A stretch of 64,000 nt of DNA from Gerris lacustris (Eukaryota > Arthropoda > Insecta > Hemiptera > Gerridae). Within the stretch, counting starts at the first letter, position 1. Every line of letters begins with the position of its first letter. Below the pieces are notes generated by a model. That model saw nothing but the letters and a program-made list of their open reading frames with translations, was not told the DNA's origin and did not search any database. The DNA lies in the NCBI GenBank assembly GCA_951217055.1, contig OX578282.1, positions 21,325,106-21,389,105 of the forward strand, written 5' to 3'. Of the stretch, positions 10,473 to 21,502 are shown one piece after another. A program made the translations under genes and the position numbers.

Positions 10473-10473
10473 A

Positions 10474-11000
10474 TGTTCACCAAAATTTGTAATCCCAAGA
10501 CAGAACTCCGTTTTAGACATCAGGGAACATTTTTGGTTCCGTGTCTATTTATCGGTCTGTCGTTCAATTTTTGCGGACCAATATATCTTAAAAACTACCT
10601 ACTAGCCCGATATTAATAAAATTTTGATGATAGGTCATAATTAGCCCATTTTTGGTCTCATATAAGTTTCAACCTTCTGCGCCCATTTGTTTTTCTCCCG
10701 TATGCGCACAAAAATACTTTTATTTACACCTGTATCTTCAAAAGCACTGAACTGATTTTCAAGAAATATGGATGGTTTGTTGAAAGTAGCCCGTAGACTG
10801 CCCCAGATTAATTTCAACCACCTGCACACATTAAATATAGGTAAATTGATATTGATAGTGACCAAATAATTTTGACAAATTTAAAAAAAGGGGAATAATT
10901 AAACAAATTAGATAATAATGGATTGTAAAAGCTGAACGCCGATAAAGTACGAGGTAGGATGTGAGGAGGCCACACTTATTGGCAGACTTTTTTGTGATGA
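10474..11000 (+). repeat. TCTGTCTGTC dispersed repeat family, fuller copy
   Basis: Non-coding dispersed repeat. It starts near CAAGACAGAACTCCGTTTTAG and has a GGTTCCGTGTCT block, a CTTCAACCTTCTGCGCCCAT-like block, a TATCTTCAAAAGCACT block and a tail CACACTTATTGGCAGACTTT. At least seven partial copies occur in this window. The terminus and mechanism are not resolved. Short frames inside are chance. Confidence 0.7.
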
Positions 11001-12040
11001 CAAATAAAACATATTTTTTGATGAAACGAAGCCATTTAATTTATCAACTCTAGTACTCTAGAATTTAGCAAAGGTATATATTAATTATTCATTGTTTAAT
11101 TGTCATTGTGTCCTATCTATTCCGTTTGGTATAGTCAGGGCATAAATGAGAGGAGTAAATTACCTGCGTGCTATGATCAAAGGTGTCGTGTGAAATTTAA
11201 GCTCATTAATCAATACCTAATAACAGGAAACCAGTCTCTCAGCACGTCCCCAATTCTCTAATTTCCCAGAATAGTCGCCGGTTAATCCGATGTGTATACC
11301 TCTCTCTGGAGCTCATTTTCCTTGATTGTACGTTAATTACTGTACGTTGTCGACGTCGTGCAATTAAAATATGGAGCAATAATTACTGAAACGGCAAACA
11401 CTGAACAAAGCTATCACAACAAGCTTTATCCGACGTAATGTTGGATCTTCATTGAAAATCCAGCAAAATTTCACCTGCAAACTCTATATTATGTATCTCT
11501 CTGTTCCGTAAATAGAATCGTAGAGATAAGGCAGAAGCTTTTACATACTAACTTTGCGAAAGCATAATCCTATTCACGGTCAAAGCTATAATGAACTATC
11601 CGACGGAATATATAATTCTCTTAGTCAACCTTTGTTTCATCACATTTAGCAGTAAATTATTAAAAGGTCCTAAACAGGAATAATTTAAGACGGTAGTATC
11701 AAAAGACAGTTATTTGTGACAGTAACAACCGTACGGCTGAAAGAACAATGGTTTTCGCAAAGAGGCTACTTAGAAATATATTACTGATTCAGATTTACAA
11801 TGATTAAATGGTATTAGATTTTTATCTTTTGCATATTTTACTAACACGAATGTTTTTTTTAGTAAGAGAATAGAAATGACATGAATGTGACATGTGACCG
11901 AAGGATTTCAACAGGTTTCAGGCGTTCCTGAACCTTAACAAACGTACTTGTACTATAATTGCTCTTTATGTATATAACTTGGTTTATTTAAAAAGATAAG
12001 CGTTTAATTTGTTTATCATTAATTATATCCCCTACATAAA
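11001..12040. other. no recognised feature
   Basis: AT-rich sequence with mixed composition. No long open frame, no inverted termini and no match by eye to the repeat families elsewhere in the window. Confidence 0.5.
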
Positions 12041-12289
12041 CCTAAACGTGAAAAAGGGCCAAGTTCCAGACTCCCTCTCAAAAAAGGTCAGCCAATGTAG
12101 TTATATCTACATTGTGGCCAAAGTTAGCGCTTTTCTTAGTCCATAACATTCCGTCTCTCCTACTTTCATGAGCAAGACTGCTCTTTTATTTTTAATGCTT
12201 AACACTTGGCTAGTTTCTGAATGAGGCCTAAAACAAGCTTGCTTTGAGTGTAGATAACACTACTTTGAAAGGCTGACTTTTTTGGTAGG

Positions 12290-12440
12290 GGGTTTGGAAC
12301 TTTTTTCAAAATGTTTGCGCAAACATTTTGACGGTATATGGGGCTGTTTGATGTTTGCGTAAACATGATGTTTGGCGTGTATGACCTAAATTTGCCCGAC
12401 ATCAGGTTTGAGCAAAATGTTTGATCGTGTATGGGGGCCT
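12290..12440. repeat. palindromic ATGTTTGCGCAAACAT repeat patch
   Basis: A perfect palindrome with core AATGTTTGCGCAAACATT is at about 12308-12329. Degenerate partners are at 12353-12375 (ATGTTTGCGTAAACAT) and 12415-12430 (AAATGTTTGATCGTGT). The GTGTATGGGG-like word follows two of them. It appears to be a subterminal repeat patch of a mobile element. A minus-strand open frame of 67 residues through it is probably accidental. Confidence 0.5.
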
Positions 12441-12660
12441 TTGATGGCTACAGCTACAAGTGTGCCAAATTTAAAATTTCTAGTTGTTCTGGAAGTCACT
12501 TATAATTTTGATGATCAGTGAGTCTTAATTATAATGCTTAATTAAGGCTTAATTTTTTTACAGTGTCCAAAGCAATTTATGCTTAATCTATGTTTTAAAT
12601 TTTAAAAGCCCATCTAAATAGGAAGCAGAGATATGAGGGGGAGAAAAACTGAATGAATTG
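12440..12660 (+). repeat. dispersed repeat shared (inverted) with 57545-57800
   Basis: Blocks such as GTGTGCCAAATTTAAAATTT, CACTTATAATTTTGATGAT, TTTACAGTGTCC and AAAAGCCCATCT occur here in order. They occur in inverse order and strand at 57545-57800. The LINE fragment at 12695 abuts the right end. Confidence 0.65.
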
Positions 12661-12694
12661 GTTCAAAGTAAAGATTTGGTCAACATATTACTGA

Positions 12695-13168
12695 TTTGGT
12701 TTACAAATCAGTAATGAGAATGCTCTATACCATGCTCTAGTCGAGTCCATCTTGAACTACTGTGTCTTATCCTGGGGTATGGCAGCCAATTCCCATATAC
12801 AACCAGTAGAAATTATTCAAAAGGCCATTATAAAGATAGCCATGAAAAAAGCAAAAAGGTATCCCTCACACCAGACCTATCTCGATTTTAAAGTACTGTC
12901 AGTTAAATCTTTATATCAGAAAGCAGTTTTATTGCATTTTTTTCACACTGACAAAATACCAATAATTCACAATTACTCGACTAGGTTTCAGACTCATCTA
13001 AAGATGCTAATACCACAGACTCACACAACTAGAAAACAACGACACGCAACGAACCTTGGACCAATTTACTATAACAAACTACCAACAGAACTTAGACAGA
13101 TTACTAACATTAACAGTTATAAAAACAAAATTAAACAAGACTTACTAACTCAACAAAATAATGATTAA
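12695..13168 (+). pseudogene. 5'-truncated LINE reverse transcriptase C-terminus (Jockey/CR1-like)
   Basis: One uninterrupted frame from the stop at 12692 to the TAA at 13166-13168 encodes about 157 residues. It opens with ALYHALVESILNYCVLSWG, the block that follows the catalytic palm in Jockey/CR1-group reverse transcriptases (usually shLxYgixxWG). The family's C-terminal helical tail follows, with Q.AI.KIA and the final TELR...YK.KIK.DLL. The YADD catalytic core and endonuclease are absent, so it is a dead-on-arrival 5'-truncated copy. The ATG-less start is expected for a fragment. A 3' UTR continues to about 13525. The intact frame suggests a fairly recent insertion. Clade is assigned by eye only. 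Confidence 0.75.
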
Positions 13169-13525
13169 ACTACATCAATACAAATATTAAAAAAAAAAAA
13201 ATAAATAAATAAATAATTAAAAATATAATGTAATATAATATGTATATGGGTGTATGTATGTGTGTATGTGTATGTAGGTGTGTGTATATGTATCTGTATA
13301 TAAATAATAATACTAAAATAAATAAATACTGACTAAATTGAGAGACGGAGTCCTTCCTCTCTCTAGGTGCTGCGACACCTACTGAGGACTCTCACCACAT
13401 AATATTGTTTATTGTTTAGCTACTAAATGTGTGTTATTTATACTTATTTTTTGTATTATTATTGAAATTGTACTACATGTTTTTTTCAAGTGGTGGAATA
13501 AAGAATATTTATTATTATTATAATC
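13169..13525 (+). mobile_element. 3' UTR and ATT-repeat tail of the LINE copy
   Basis: Follows the reverse-transcriptase stop. It includes an A-rich/GTAT low-complexity stretch, a hairpin-like GAGAGACGGAGTCC...GGACTCTC pairing around 13341-13393, and ends in GGTGGAATAAAGAATATT followed by ATT repeats. AATAAAG then a short ATT array is the usual 3' end of CR1/Jockey-group LINEs. No TSD could be assigned because the 5' junction is uncertain. Confidence 0.65.
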
Positions 13526-13661
13526 TTTTACTACATGCTTACTGCATCTTGCCCTTGCCCACTGCCGTGCACTCAAAGGGTAACATGTTTTTCAAATATT
13601 TTAGCATTTGTCTTTTATTTTATTAATTTATTTTGTCTTTTTTTTATGAATTTAGCTATTT

Positions 13662-15127
13662 GGGTTATTCTCAAATAAACTGTCACTTTGCTGTCCGGAG
13701 GTTACCGGAAGCTCTACAGAATAGAGTTTTTTTTCCTATCTCAACCTACTAAGGATCATTGAGTTCGTCTCAAAGCAGTGTACATTTTGAGCTATCAAAT
13801 GTTAAAAAATGATTAAAAATAAAAAAAATATAAATTATTTTTCTTGGAAAAATTAACAAAAGTAGCTGTCCGGAGGCCATTTCGAAAATTTGCAGTGACG
13901 ATTTTTGTTAAAAAATATGAACTTAAAAAATTAGGGCAGGGACCTAACTTTCATATTACTTATGTAGATGACGTAATAAGGTGCAAATATTTTTTTAGAC
14001 AAATCGATTTTTCATTAATGGAGATAAAGTGTGTGTCCGGAACTTTTCAGAATAAGAGTCACGGGAGTGACGATTTGGACGGAAGGTGACGTTAGAAAGG
14101 GTCTTTTGTTGTTAGCGGGGTGGGGAGAAAGGGAACAGCTTTCATATACATGTGAGAAGCCATCAGCATCCTCCGAGCCCGGTGACGGAAATACTTCTTT
14201 TTTTATGGTCGGCTATTCCTCGTCACTATGGTGCGTATTTTAATTGTAGGTCACGCGGGTGACGTGTATTTTAACACATAAAAAAAAATAAAATGACATT
14301 TTCGAACTCAGTTTCATATAGCCTTTGCATGGCTGATAAACATACACTTGTCTGTTTTTTTCTAGGTTCACTTACGTTCTCAATATTTTATTTTTTCTAT
14401 TGAAATGTCTCACGAGTGACAGTTCACGCGAGTGACGATTTGCATTGAGCCTGTTAACTAGTGACTATTCCTGGTAAAAAATACCAAATATAGAGTAAAC
14501 ACACCGCTGTCTATGCTTGTGGGTAGTTCCAACCCATCATTAAAAAACTTATGATTTCATTATCTAATGATTTTATGGTTTTTTAATACGTCTTAAGTGT
14601 TACGTGAAATATGTATAAAATTTTATAAATTGTGGATAAAATATACTAAATAATGCTAGCCCACTAATGAGAGCCCTGAATTGCATTTACCTCAAGTTCA
14701 GAGGTGAAAGAGATTGGGCATTGGATGCTGAGTAAAATGGGCTTAATGTTGTTAGTTAAATTATTTTTAACAATACCTTTCTTAAGACTGCCCACAAAAA
14801 GTCAATTTCATTAATTATTTTTATGCTTTAGGGTATGCTGCATAACAACAATTAATTAGTCTTATATAGTATTGGCCTAAAAAAAAAAAAAAAAAAAATC
14901 AATAATAATAATAAAACCAGCCCGTCACTCGCGTGACACCAAACCTGGGATTTGGAAAATTCTCAGAAAATCGGAAAATTGTCGAACTCACAAACCATAT
15001 CACTTGTGCACTCTTATATACACACACACCATTTATATGGGGTCCAAAGCTAGTTTTCATGAACTTGAATTTTACGTTTGGTTCATTTTCCGGATTTCGA
15101 ATGTGTCAGTTTATTTGAGAATGACCC
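13662..15127. mobile_element. 1466-bp TIR element with 4-bp TSD ATTT
   Basis: Termini are 25-bp inverted repeats matching at 23/25 positions (GGGTYATTCTCAAATAAACT, continuing G.CAC). They are flanked by ATTT at 13658-13661 and 15128-15131. The interior has no transposase. The short frames at 13844-14089 and 14031-14243 are not recognised. It contains a series of 14-bp palindromes of the type GTCACGCGAGTGAC (14058, 14250, 14423, 14924) and CTGTCCGGAGG-type words near the left end. This looks like a non-autonomous cut-and-paste element. A 4-bp TSD would fit CMC/Chapaev-like, Ginger or Sola-type families, but the superfamily is not determined. Confidence 0.8.
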
Positions 15128-15131
15128 ATTT

Positions 15132-15925
15132 AACCGCGAGTTTATGACTTCTTTGATAGACACTCAATATACAACTAGCCGGCTTCGATAGTTTATTTAG
15201 TGGAGAGACAGCATTCTTATTCTTTATTCTTAATCTAGTGACACCGCTGCCCTAAAATTGAGACGAGAATGATTATTTGAAAAAACAAATGATTCCTAAA
15301 ACTCTTTTGATGATATGTGGGTTTATTCAAATTTAACATTCCTTTTTAAAGGTCTTTACCAACAAAAAACTCATGAGGATCTTCTTCGGGTCTCATGCAA
15401 TTTGTGAAATAAAATTTGAAGATATTTCAGTTTAATTGTTACAATACAGAGTTTACTAAAGACAATTAAAATATGGTAATTTAATTGAACAACATTTTGA
15501 TTCAAAGAACTGAAATCGTAGAATTACAATAGAAAGAAAAAAAACCTACATATTCAATTTAGTTTAGTGGTTATTTATTGGCAGAATGAATAAAAGTAAA
15601 TAAACAAATTGTCTAAACTAACGATTTATACTACAAAACCACCGAATGTTAGAGCTAAAAGTAAATAATCCAGGTAAATTCACAAGAAATTTGCTAATTA
15701 TAAATTGTATTAAAATGTATGTAGTTTTAGAGCTAAATTAATACCTGTTATTAGCTGATATGATTATGATTATAAGGTTTGTTCCCAGTTTGGTTGGAAT
15801 AAAACTATTAATACTTGGATACATTGTTAAATCATGTCATCAAAAGAGCAAAATAACTAATAATTTCTATTATCAAATACTTTTGCTTATCGAGTATCGA
15901 GCTATGAGATCGTTTTGAAGAACGA
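15132..15925. other. no recognised feature
   Basis: AT-rich sequence between the 1466-bp element and the next repeat copy. No coding frame above background and no inverted termini seen. Confidence 0.5.
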
Positions 15926-15929
15926 AATT

Positions 15930-17160
15930 TTTTTAGGTCTCAAATTACAAAAATTCCAAAACAGAAATCCGTTTCAGACATCAGGGAACATTTGTGTTCC
16001 GTGTCTGTCTGTCCGTCCGTCACTCAATTTTTTTGAACCAACATATCTTAATAAAAAGGTCAAGTGTATGCTAGTCAGCACACAGCGAGGGTCCGTAGGC
16101 CACACTATATAGTGTTTAACTGTATAGTGTATAAACAGTGTTTTTTTAAAATGCTAAAAAGCTTACTTTGAACCATTTTAAGGGTCTGATATTCTCAAAA
16201 CACACTCTGATAAAGTATTTTTTTGCCACTTAACCGGACTAAAACCATATAAATACACCGAAAAGACCATAATTATAAAAAAAAATATTTTGTCAATAAA
16301 AAATAAAATAATATTTTTTTCGAAATTTCCAAAAAGTGGTATCTTTACTTTTGGTCGAAGAATGTTCAGGAATTTTTTCAGATTTTTTGCACTTCACATA
16401 AGCGAGATAGAGGGGGGGGGGGGGGCACACGTTACAAACTCGCCTACGCTCGCCCTATCAAAGTTATAACCAAAGAATTATATATTTTTGTAATCAGCTC
16501 GACGTACCCTTTCATATGATACCCCACACGGTGTCGAAAAAAAATAAAAAATTTTAACCCTTAAGTTTTTTTACCCTAATTTTTTTGAAAAATATTTTTT
16601 TTAAGTCGCTATATTTCTAAAATATGTGGGCAGGTACAAGACACATACATGCCAAATTTCCAAGTGATCGGAAGAAAGGTGTAGCCGTGAGAGCAAGCGA
16701 GAGGACGGACGGACAGATACACGCAGGAAAATATAAGGGTCCTTGGTTTTGCCTACGGACCCTAAAAACTACACGTCTGATTTTATTGAAATTTGGCTAC
16801 GTCATAATTAGGCCATTGTTGGCCCCATATAAGTTTCAACTTTCAGTGTCCATTTATTTCTCTTCTACATGCAAACAAGAATACAGTTATTTACACCTAT
16901 ATCTTCAAAAGTACTCATCTGATTTTTATGAAATTTGGATGGTTTGCCGAAATAAGTAGCCCTCAGATAGCACCAGATTAATTACTACCGCCGGCGCTCT
17001 TTAAGGTAAAGTTGATATTTTAATTCACACAAAGATTTAAAAAAAACGGGGGAACATTAAATAAATTAGACAATAATAGGGTTGTAAAAGCCTAAACTCA
17101 TTAGTTATATGGAATAGACGCAAGGAGGCTATCTGCAACACTAATTGGCCGACTATTTTA
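15930..17160 (+). repeat. TCTGTCTGTC repeat family copy interrupted by a nested element
   Basis: The left part (15930-16055) carries the AAATCCGTTTCAGACATCAG block and CTGTCTGTCCGTCCGTC. The right part (16764-17160) resumes at AAAAACTAC and continues through the CATATAAGTTTCAAC, ATATCTTCAAAAGTACT and CCAGATTAATT blocks. Comparison with 10474-11000 shows the two halves were once continuous. Confidence 0.7.
16056..16763. mobile_element. AGGGTCCGTAG-ended element, copy 2, nested
   Basis: Inserted in the repeat above. Perfect 13-bp inverted ends AGGGTCCGTAGGC (16088-16100) and GCCTACGGACCCT (16751-16763); the right end also forms a hairpin with AGGGTCC at 16737. The disrupted host sequence suggests the insert begins about 30 bp further left, near 16056. 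It includes a G-run at about 16412-16425. The 111-residue frame at 16624-16959 crosses the element boundary and is not a gene. Confidence 0.6.
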
Positions 17161-17164
17161 ATTT

Positions 17165-18890
17165 CAAACGAAATACAGGAGAGAGATTATTATCAATACT
17201 TTTTTATTAATTGTACCTCCTTCTTTACATTAATCATTAAAGATATAGAATTTACTAGTTATGTAAAAGGCAAAAGTTAAGTGTAATCGTGCAAATATTT
17301 CCGGTTTAAATTTTTACTTTAATACCATAAAATCCGGGTTTTAAGTATAGGCAAAGGAGAGAAATAAATGAATCATTTTCCTACAGTAATCAATAACTGT
17401 CCAAACCTTTAATTAGATTAAGCATTTTGAAGTTTTGAATTATGTGGAATTTCCTAAGTATTCAAGAGTCACATGGAGAGCTTACAAAAAATAAGGAATA
17501 CAGAACAATATCGTTTCGGAGAAAAACATCAGCTGATAACCTTGAATGTTGAAAATATCTCATGATTCTGACCACCTTTTAGATAAATCACTCAATAAAC
17601 CACTATTTTATACCTGGTTGACTCAAAAAGACGAAAGACATTTAAGAAAAAAGTTGACACATTAGGAAATGAAGAATGACTATAAATTAGGCATTAAGTG
17701 TAAGAAATAGTTCTTTTCTTTCTGAAAAAGCATTTAGGTAAAAGAATGCCTGTTAAAAGTTTATTATTGTGATCTCAAAATACTGGGAAGAATACCTCAA
17801 AGTGAAGATCCATTTAAGAAATTATTTCTGAGAATACACTAATAACCAGTTAATAATTCAAATAAGTTGAATTTTGCTTAAAAAGTGATACAATGCTTTA
17901 TTACATTTTTATCTTTATTAAATCTGAGAAATTTAGGGAAATATCCTAATATATTTGCAAATTGTAGCAGATCATTCCTTTTATGATTCTCTTTCAAAGA
18001 AATGAATAATATAATAATTTTGACATTTTCATTTTGGTCGGATTTTTAGGATAATTAAATTACGAAATGTAATTAAGGAAATGCCAACGATAACCGGATA
18101 TAATATGTTTCGTTAATACATAAAATGTGTTATGCGGTGATATTATAGTAAAAAATAATATAAAATAAAATATTTAAGTTAATAATATTACTTTTTATAC
18201 ACGTTTTTCTATAACGGGAATATAAGGTTTCCAAATTTTAAAAATATTTATACAAGATAAGAAATATTTTTGAAAACCACTTCAATAGGAGAAGGAGCTT
18301 ATAGACTTAGTTTCAATGCCTGAATAGAACTCACGTGAATGTGCTTTTTGTCAGAGCTTTCGTAATTGCAGAGCCGCCCAAAAGATGAGATTACGTCCAT
18401 TTCTTTTGTAAATTTCCTGATGTTTGTAAATATATATATATATGTGTGTATTTTTTTTATGTATTCTTATGTGTGTGAATGGTTATTTGTATGAAAGATT
18501 TTTATGATTTTTTTTTTTTCTAGACTTAATAGCCTAAGCTTCTGAATTTCAGTAACATCAGACTTACCTAATAATTTAAAACTTCAAGGAACAATGGCTA
18601 ATTTTCCTCATTAAAAATTATGCTAAATTATAAAAGCTATAATATCCAATTCATATATAAGAGGTATGCTTACACGTATATGAATAATGCATCTCCAATC
18701 CTTAACATTTTGAATTACGTTATTCCCTGACACTTTAAATATCTATGCTGATTTATACAGACTGGTTTTACTGGCTTTTAGGCATTTGTGGTGATGTATA
18801 ATTTCAAAACTATCCTAGGACTTAAAATATTGGCATAATCGAAAACACTAATTTTTTCTTATTACAATATAATATTGCCTTTATGAAACC
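17165..18890. other. no recognised feature
   Basis: AT-rich, apparently unique sequence. A short TA run at about 18429-18442 is the only feature seen. Confidence 0.5.
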
Positions 18891-18894
18891 GTGT

Positions 18895-19465
18895 ATTGCT
18901 TCCGAGCTTACCGAAGGTAACGGAAGCATTGTGTTCAATTGAGAACGAAAAAGTTTTATGTCTCCGATTTTAAAAATTCCAAGACAGAAATCCGTTTCAG
19001 ACATCAGAGAACATTTTTGGTCTCGTGTCTGTCTGTTTGTCGGTCTGTGTGTCCGCGAATCCTGAAAGTGCGACGATAACTTAAGTAAATGTCGACCGAT
19101 TTTGATGAAATTTGGTACACATGTCACATTTTCATTTGACCAATGCCCAGGACGAGTTCGTTGGCCATGTTATCCGTTCAAGCGTTCACTCGCAACGCTC
19201 TTTTAGATGGGAAGCGTTCACTCGCAACGCTCTTTTAGATTGGGAGAAAAATCAAACTTCATCTATTTAATGAGACAAACATTTTTTTCAAATACAATTT
19301 TTTAGTAAATCCAACAGCGACACCTCTATGAAGTGTTAAAGATCGCTAAAACTATAAATAGTTTTTACATGATAAACAACAATAAAACTATAAAATAATA
19401 TAACAATAAAGTACATGATAGGATGCGAGGAAGCTATGTGCCACACTAATTGTCAGTCTATTTTT
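18895..19465 (+). repeat. TCTGTCTGTC repeat family copy with internal 36-bp duplication
   Basis: Carries GACAGAAATCCGTTTCAGAC, GTGTCTGTCTGTTTGTC and the tail AGGATGCGAGGAAGCTATGT. Unlike the other copies it has a direct duplication of AAGCGTTCACTCGCAACGCT at 19171 and 19210, each followed by CTTTTAGAT. It opens with an inverted motif GCTTCCGAGCTTACC/GGTAACGGAAGC at 18898-18927. The open frame on the minus strand here is a shadow of the repeat. Confidence 0.65.
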
Positions 19466-19469
19466 TTGC

Positions 19470-20190
19470 TTTGGTCATGGGTCTTATAGCCATACAACCA
19501 TAGTGAAATATATTGTTACTTACGTAGTTAAAAATTAACTATACTAAAAAAATTTCGTATAAAATACATTGTAATATTTTCTATTTAATGCAATACTTTT
19601 TTATATTTAATTTCTTTTTATTTCTTTCATATTTTTTAATTTTTCTGGATTCCTGTTAACTGAGGAATATAGTGATTTATATGTGTAAGGTTTCAGAATG
19701 AGTCTATTGCAATGAAGCTTTTTAAGAAACAAATACGAGTCAATGAAATGAATACTTTTAAAGATGGATAATATACTACGTTTCCATGATGTCTAAATAC
19801 GGATTGAATCCTGATTTGGGATTTTACAAGCTAGGTGTTTCCATGAGTTGTATTGAATCAGTATTCAACTTTTACAGGGTTACTTTGTTAAAGGTCTTTA
19901 TCAAAGTTTACCTTCACCTTTTATAACCAGATTTTTGTTTAAATAAACAAAACTGAAAATGACAAATATGTTGTTATGTATTTTTTGACAGATTTGACCA
20001 CAGTTCCTACACAAGCTTGGGGCGCTTACACCCATACTGAGTTCAGGTATTTCCAAGAAACTCAATCCAGATTCGATCCAAGAATTTAGTGTATCATATC
20101 TGGATCTTAATCGTATTCAACCCGTATTCAATCCGAATTGAATCTTTCAATCTACTTATGGTTGTCATCATTGATCTGGTCGCTGCTGTA
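19470..20190. other. possible old DNA element with TACGGATTGAAT-like inverted words
   Basis: Words such as AAATACGGATTGAATCCTGA (19794) and ATTCAATCCGAATTGAATC (about 20127) occur in inverted relation about 330 bp apart. This hints at a decayed inverted-repeat element. The match is short and I do not assign ends. Confidence 0.25.
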
Positions 20191-20233
20191 CTTCTATCTA
20201 TACCATGGTGTGATCTTGCTGTAGAGGTGCACG

Positions 20234-20402
20234 CAGGGTTAGTGGGTTGGACTGGCTATAAGGGAGTTCGGGAGTTTTCCCGGTGGGCCGGTCTGGTTAA
20301 CCCATGGCCTAAAATGGTCCGATCCCTTGACCAACTCAAGGCTTGAGGGCCGGTCTGATGCAAAAAACTCCCGGGCCGAAATTTCTTCCCAGTCCGACCC
20401 TG
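20234..20402. mobile_element. hAT-type MITE, 169 bp, TSD GGTGCACG
   Basis: Begins CAGGGTTAG and ends CCGACCCTG. The inner parts of the ends pair as TTGGACTGG and CCAGTCCGA, the left end carrying a few extra bases. It is flanked by an exact 8-bp duplication GGTGCACG (20226-20233 and 20403-20410). GC-rich relative to its surroundings, non-coding. It interrupts a LINE-like coding relic on the minus strand. Confidence 0.85.
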
Positions 20403-20439
20403 GGTGCACGATACAACTATCGTGCCATGTGCCACAATT

Positions 20440-20600
20440 TCCAACGTTGCAAAGCTGCTTTGTTAATCACTGCATAAAGATCACTAACCAGGGCATTATA
20501 TTTTCTGCCATGTATAACTGCGAGTTCTTCGTTAGTTCCACCTTCTTTAGCCATATCATCCATTATTGCATTAAGTTCTACACCGTCGTGACCTCTAAGC
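20440..20600 (-). pseudogene. possible LINE RNase H domain fragment
   Basis: The minus-strand translation contains GHDGVELNAIMDDMAKEG, then GRKYNALVSDLYAVI and LQRWKLWHM. The first block resembles the last helix/histidine region of the RNase H domain of Jockey/R1-type LINEs (usually GHxGvxgNexADxlAKeg), including the conserved H, N and D positions. The frame is short, lacks the rest of the domain and hits a stop just before the hAT miniature element at 20402. Family assignment is tentative. Confidence 0.4.
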
Positions 20601-20604
20601 TATT

Positions 20605-21500
20605 TGTTTGTTGTTTATTTTGATTTTTATCATGTAGCATTTTTTATTATACTCAATAACAAGTAAATTAGAGAGAAAAGAGATGGTTTTATGTTTAATC
20701 GCTTCGACCGTGCTCAAACTATCTGTAAAGATAACGAATTTGTTGTGATAGGATGTCAACAATGATTTAAGAGCTGCTAAAATAAAACCGTGCTTTCGAA
20801 TGATAAAATTAAGTTTTTATAACTGTGAAAACCCCTTCTGATAAGTTAAGCTTTTTACATAATTCAATTACAAATGAAAAATCATTCTCATAGTGGGTTT
20901 TAGAAACTGTCCATTTGTATTCCTTCGAATTTCATGAAAACTTTATTGCGGATTTCATGCTGTATTAGTGAGATATACTCGTATTATCGTCAGAAATTGA
21001 GAATTGGTTTTCTCAGATATTAACTAGCGCGTGTCAGGAAACAGGTGCTAGTAAGGTACACGGAGTAAAGCCGAGTTGTCGAGTTGCTTGTAGAGGATTA
21101 AGAAGGTTCCGTGCTCTAATCCTCCTATACTTGGCCCTTCACAAAGGGAATATCAGAACAAAGGATGAGAATTCTCACCGGCAAACTCATCCATTAAACG
21201 GCTTAATACCTTAGCCCTTGTCTGGCGTCTACCTTGCTACACTCTACATTTAACTGAAAAACTCTCTTTTCACATAGTTCAACCACATCACTTCTCTCCA
21301 CACTTCAAGAAAACAACAACTTAATTAATAAAAATTTATAAACAACATATTCCTCTAAGTAAATTGATTTCATAATTTACTTGAAGTGTGTAGTTAATAT
21401 ATCAAGCTTACTAACAAAATGCCAAGTTTCTGATGAATGGGTTGAAAGTTTAAATGATGAAAGTATGTAGTAAACAATCTCTTCATACCAAATTTTATCA
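20605..21500. other. no recognised feature
   Basis: Mixed-composition intergenic DNA with no open frame or inverted repeat that I can support. Confidence 0.5.
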
Positions 21501-21502
21501 TT

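Noticed and set aside
20089..20444. Overlapping frames in both orientations around 20089-20444
   Set aside because: They run across the hAT miniature element and its GC-rich ends.
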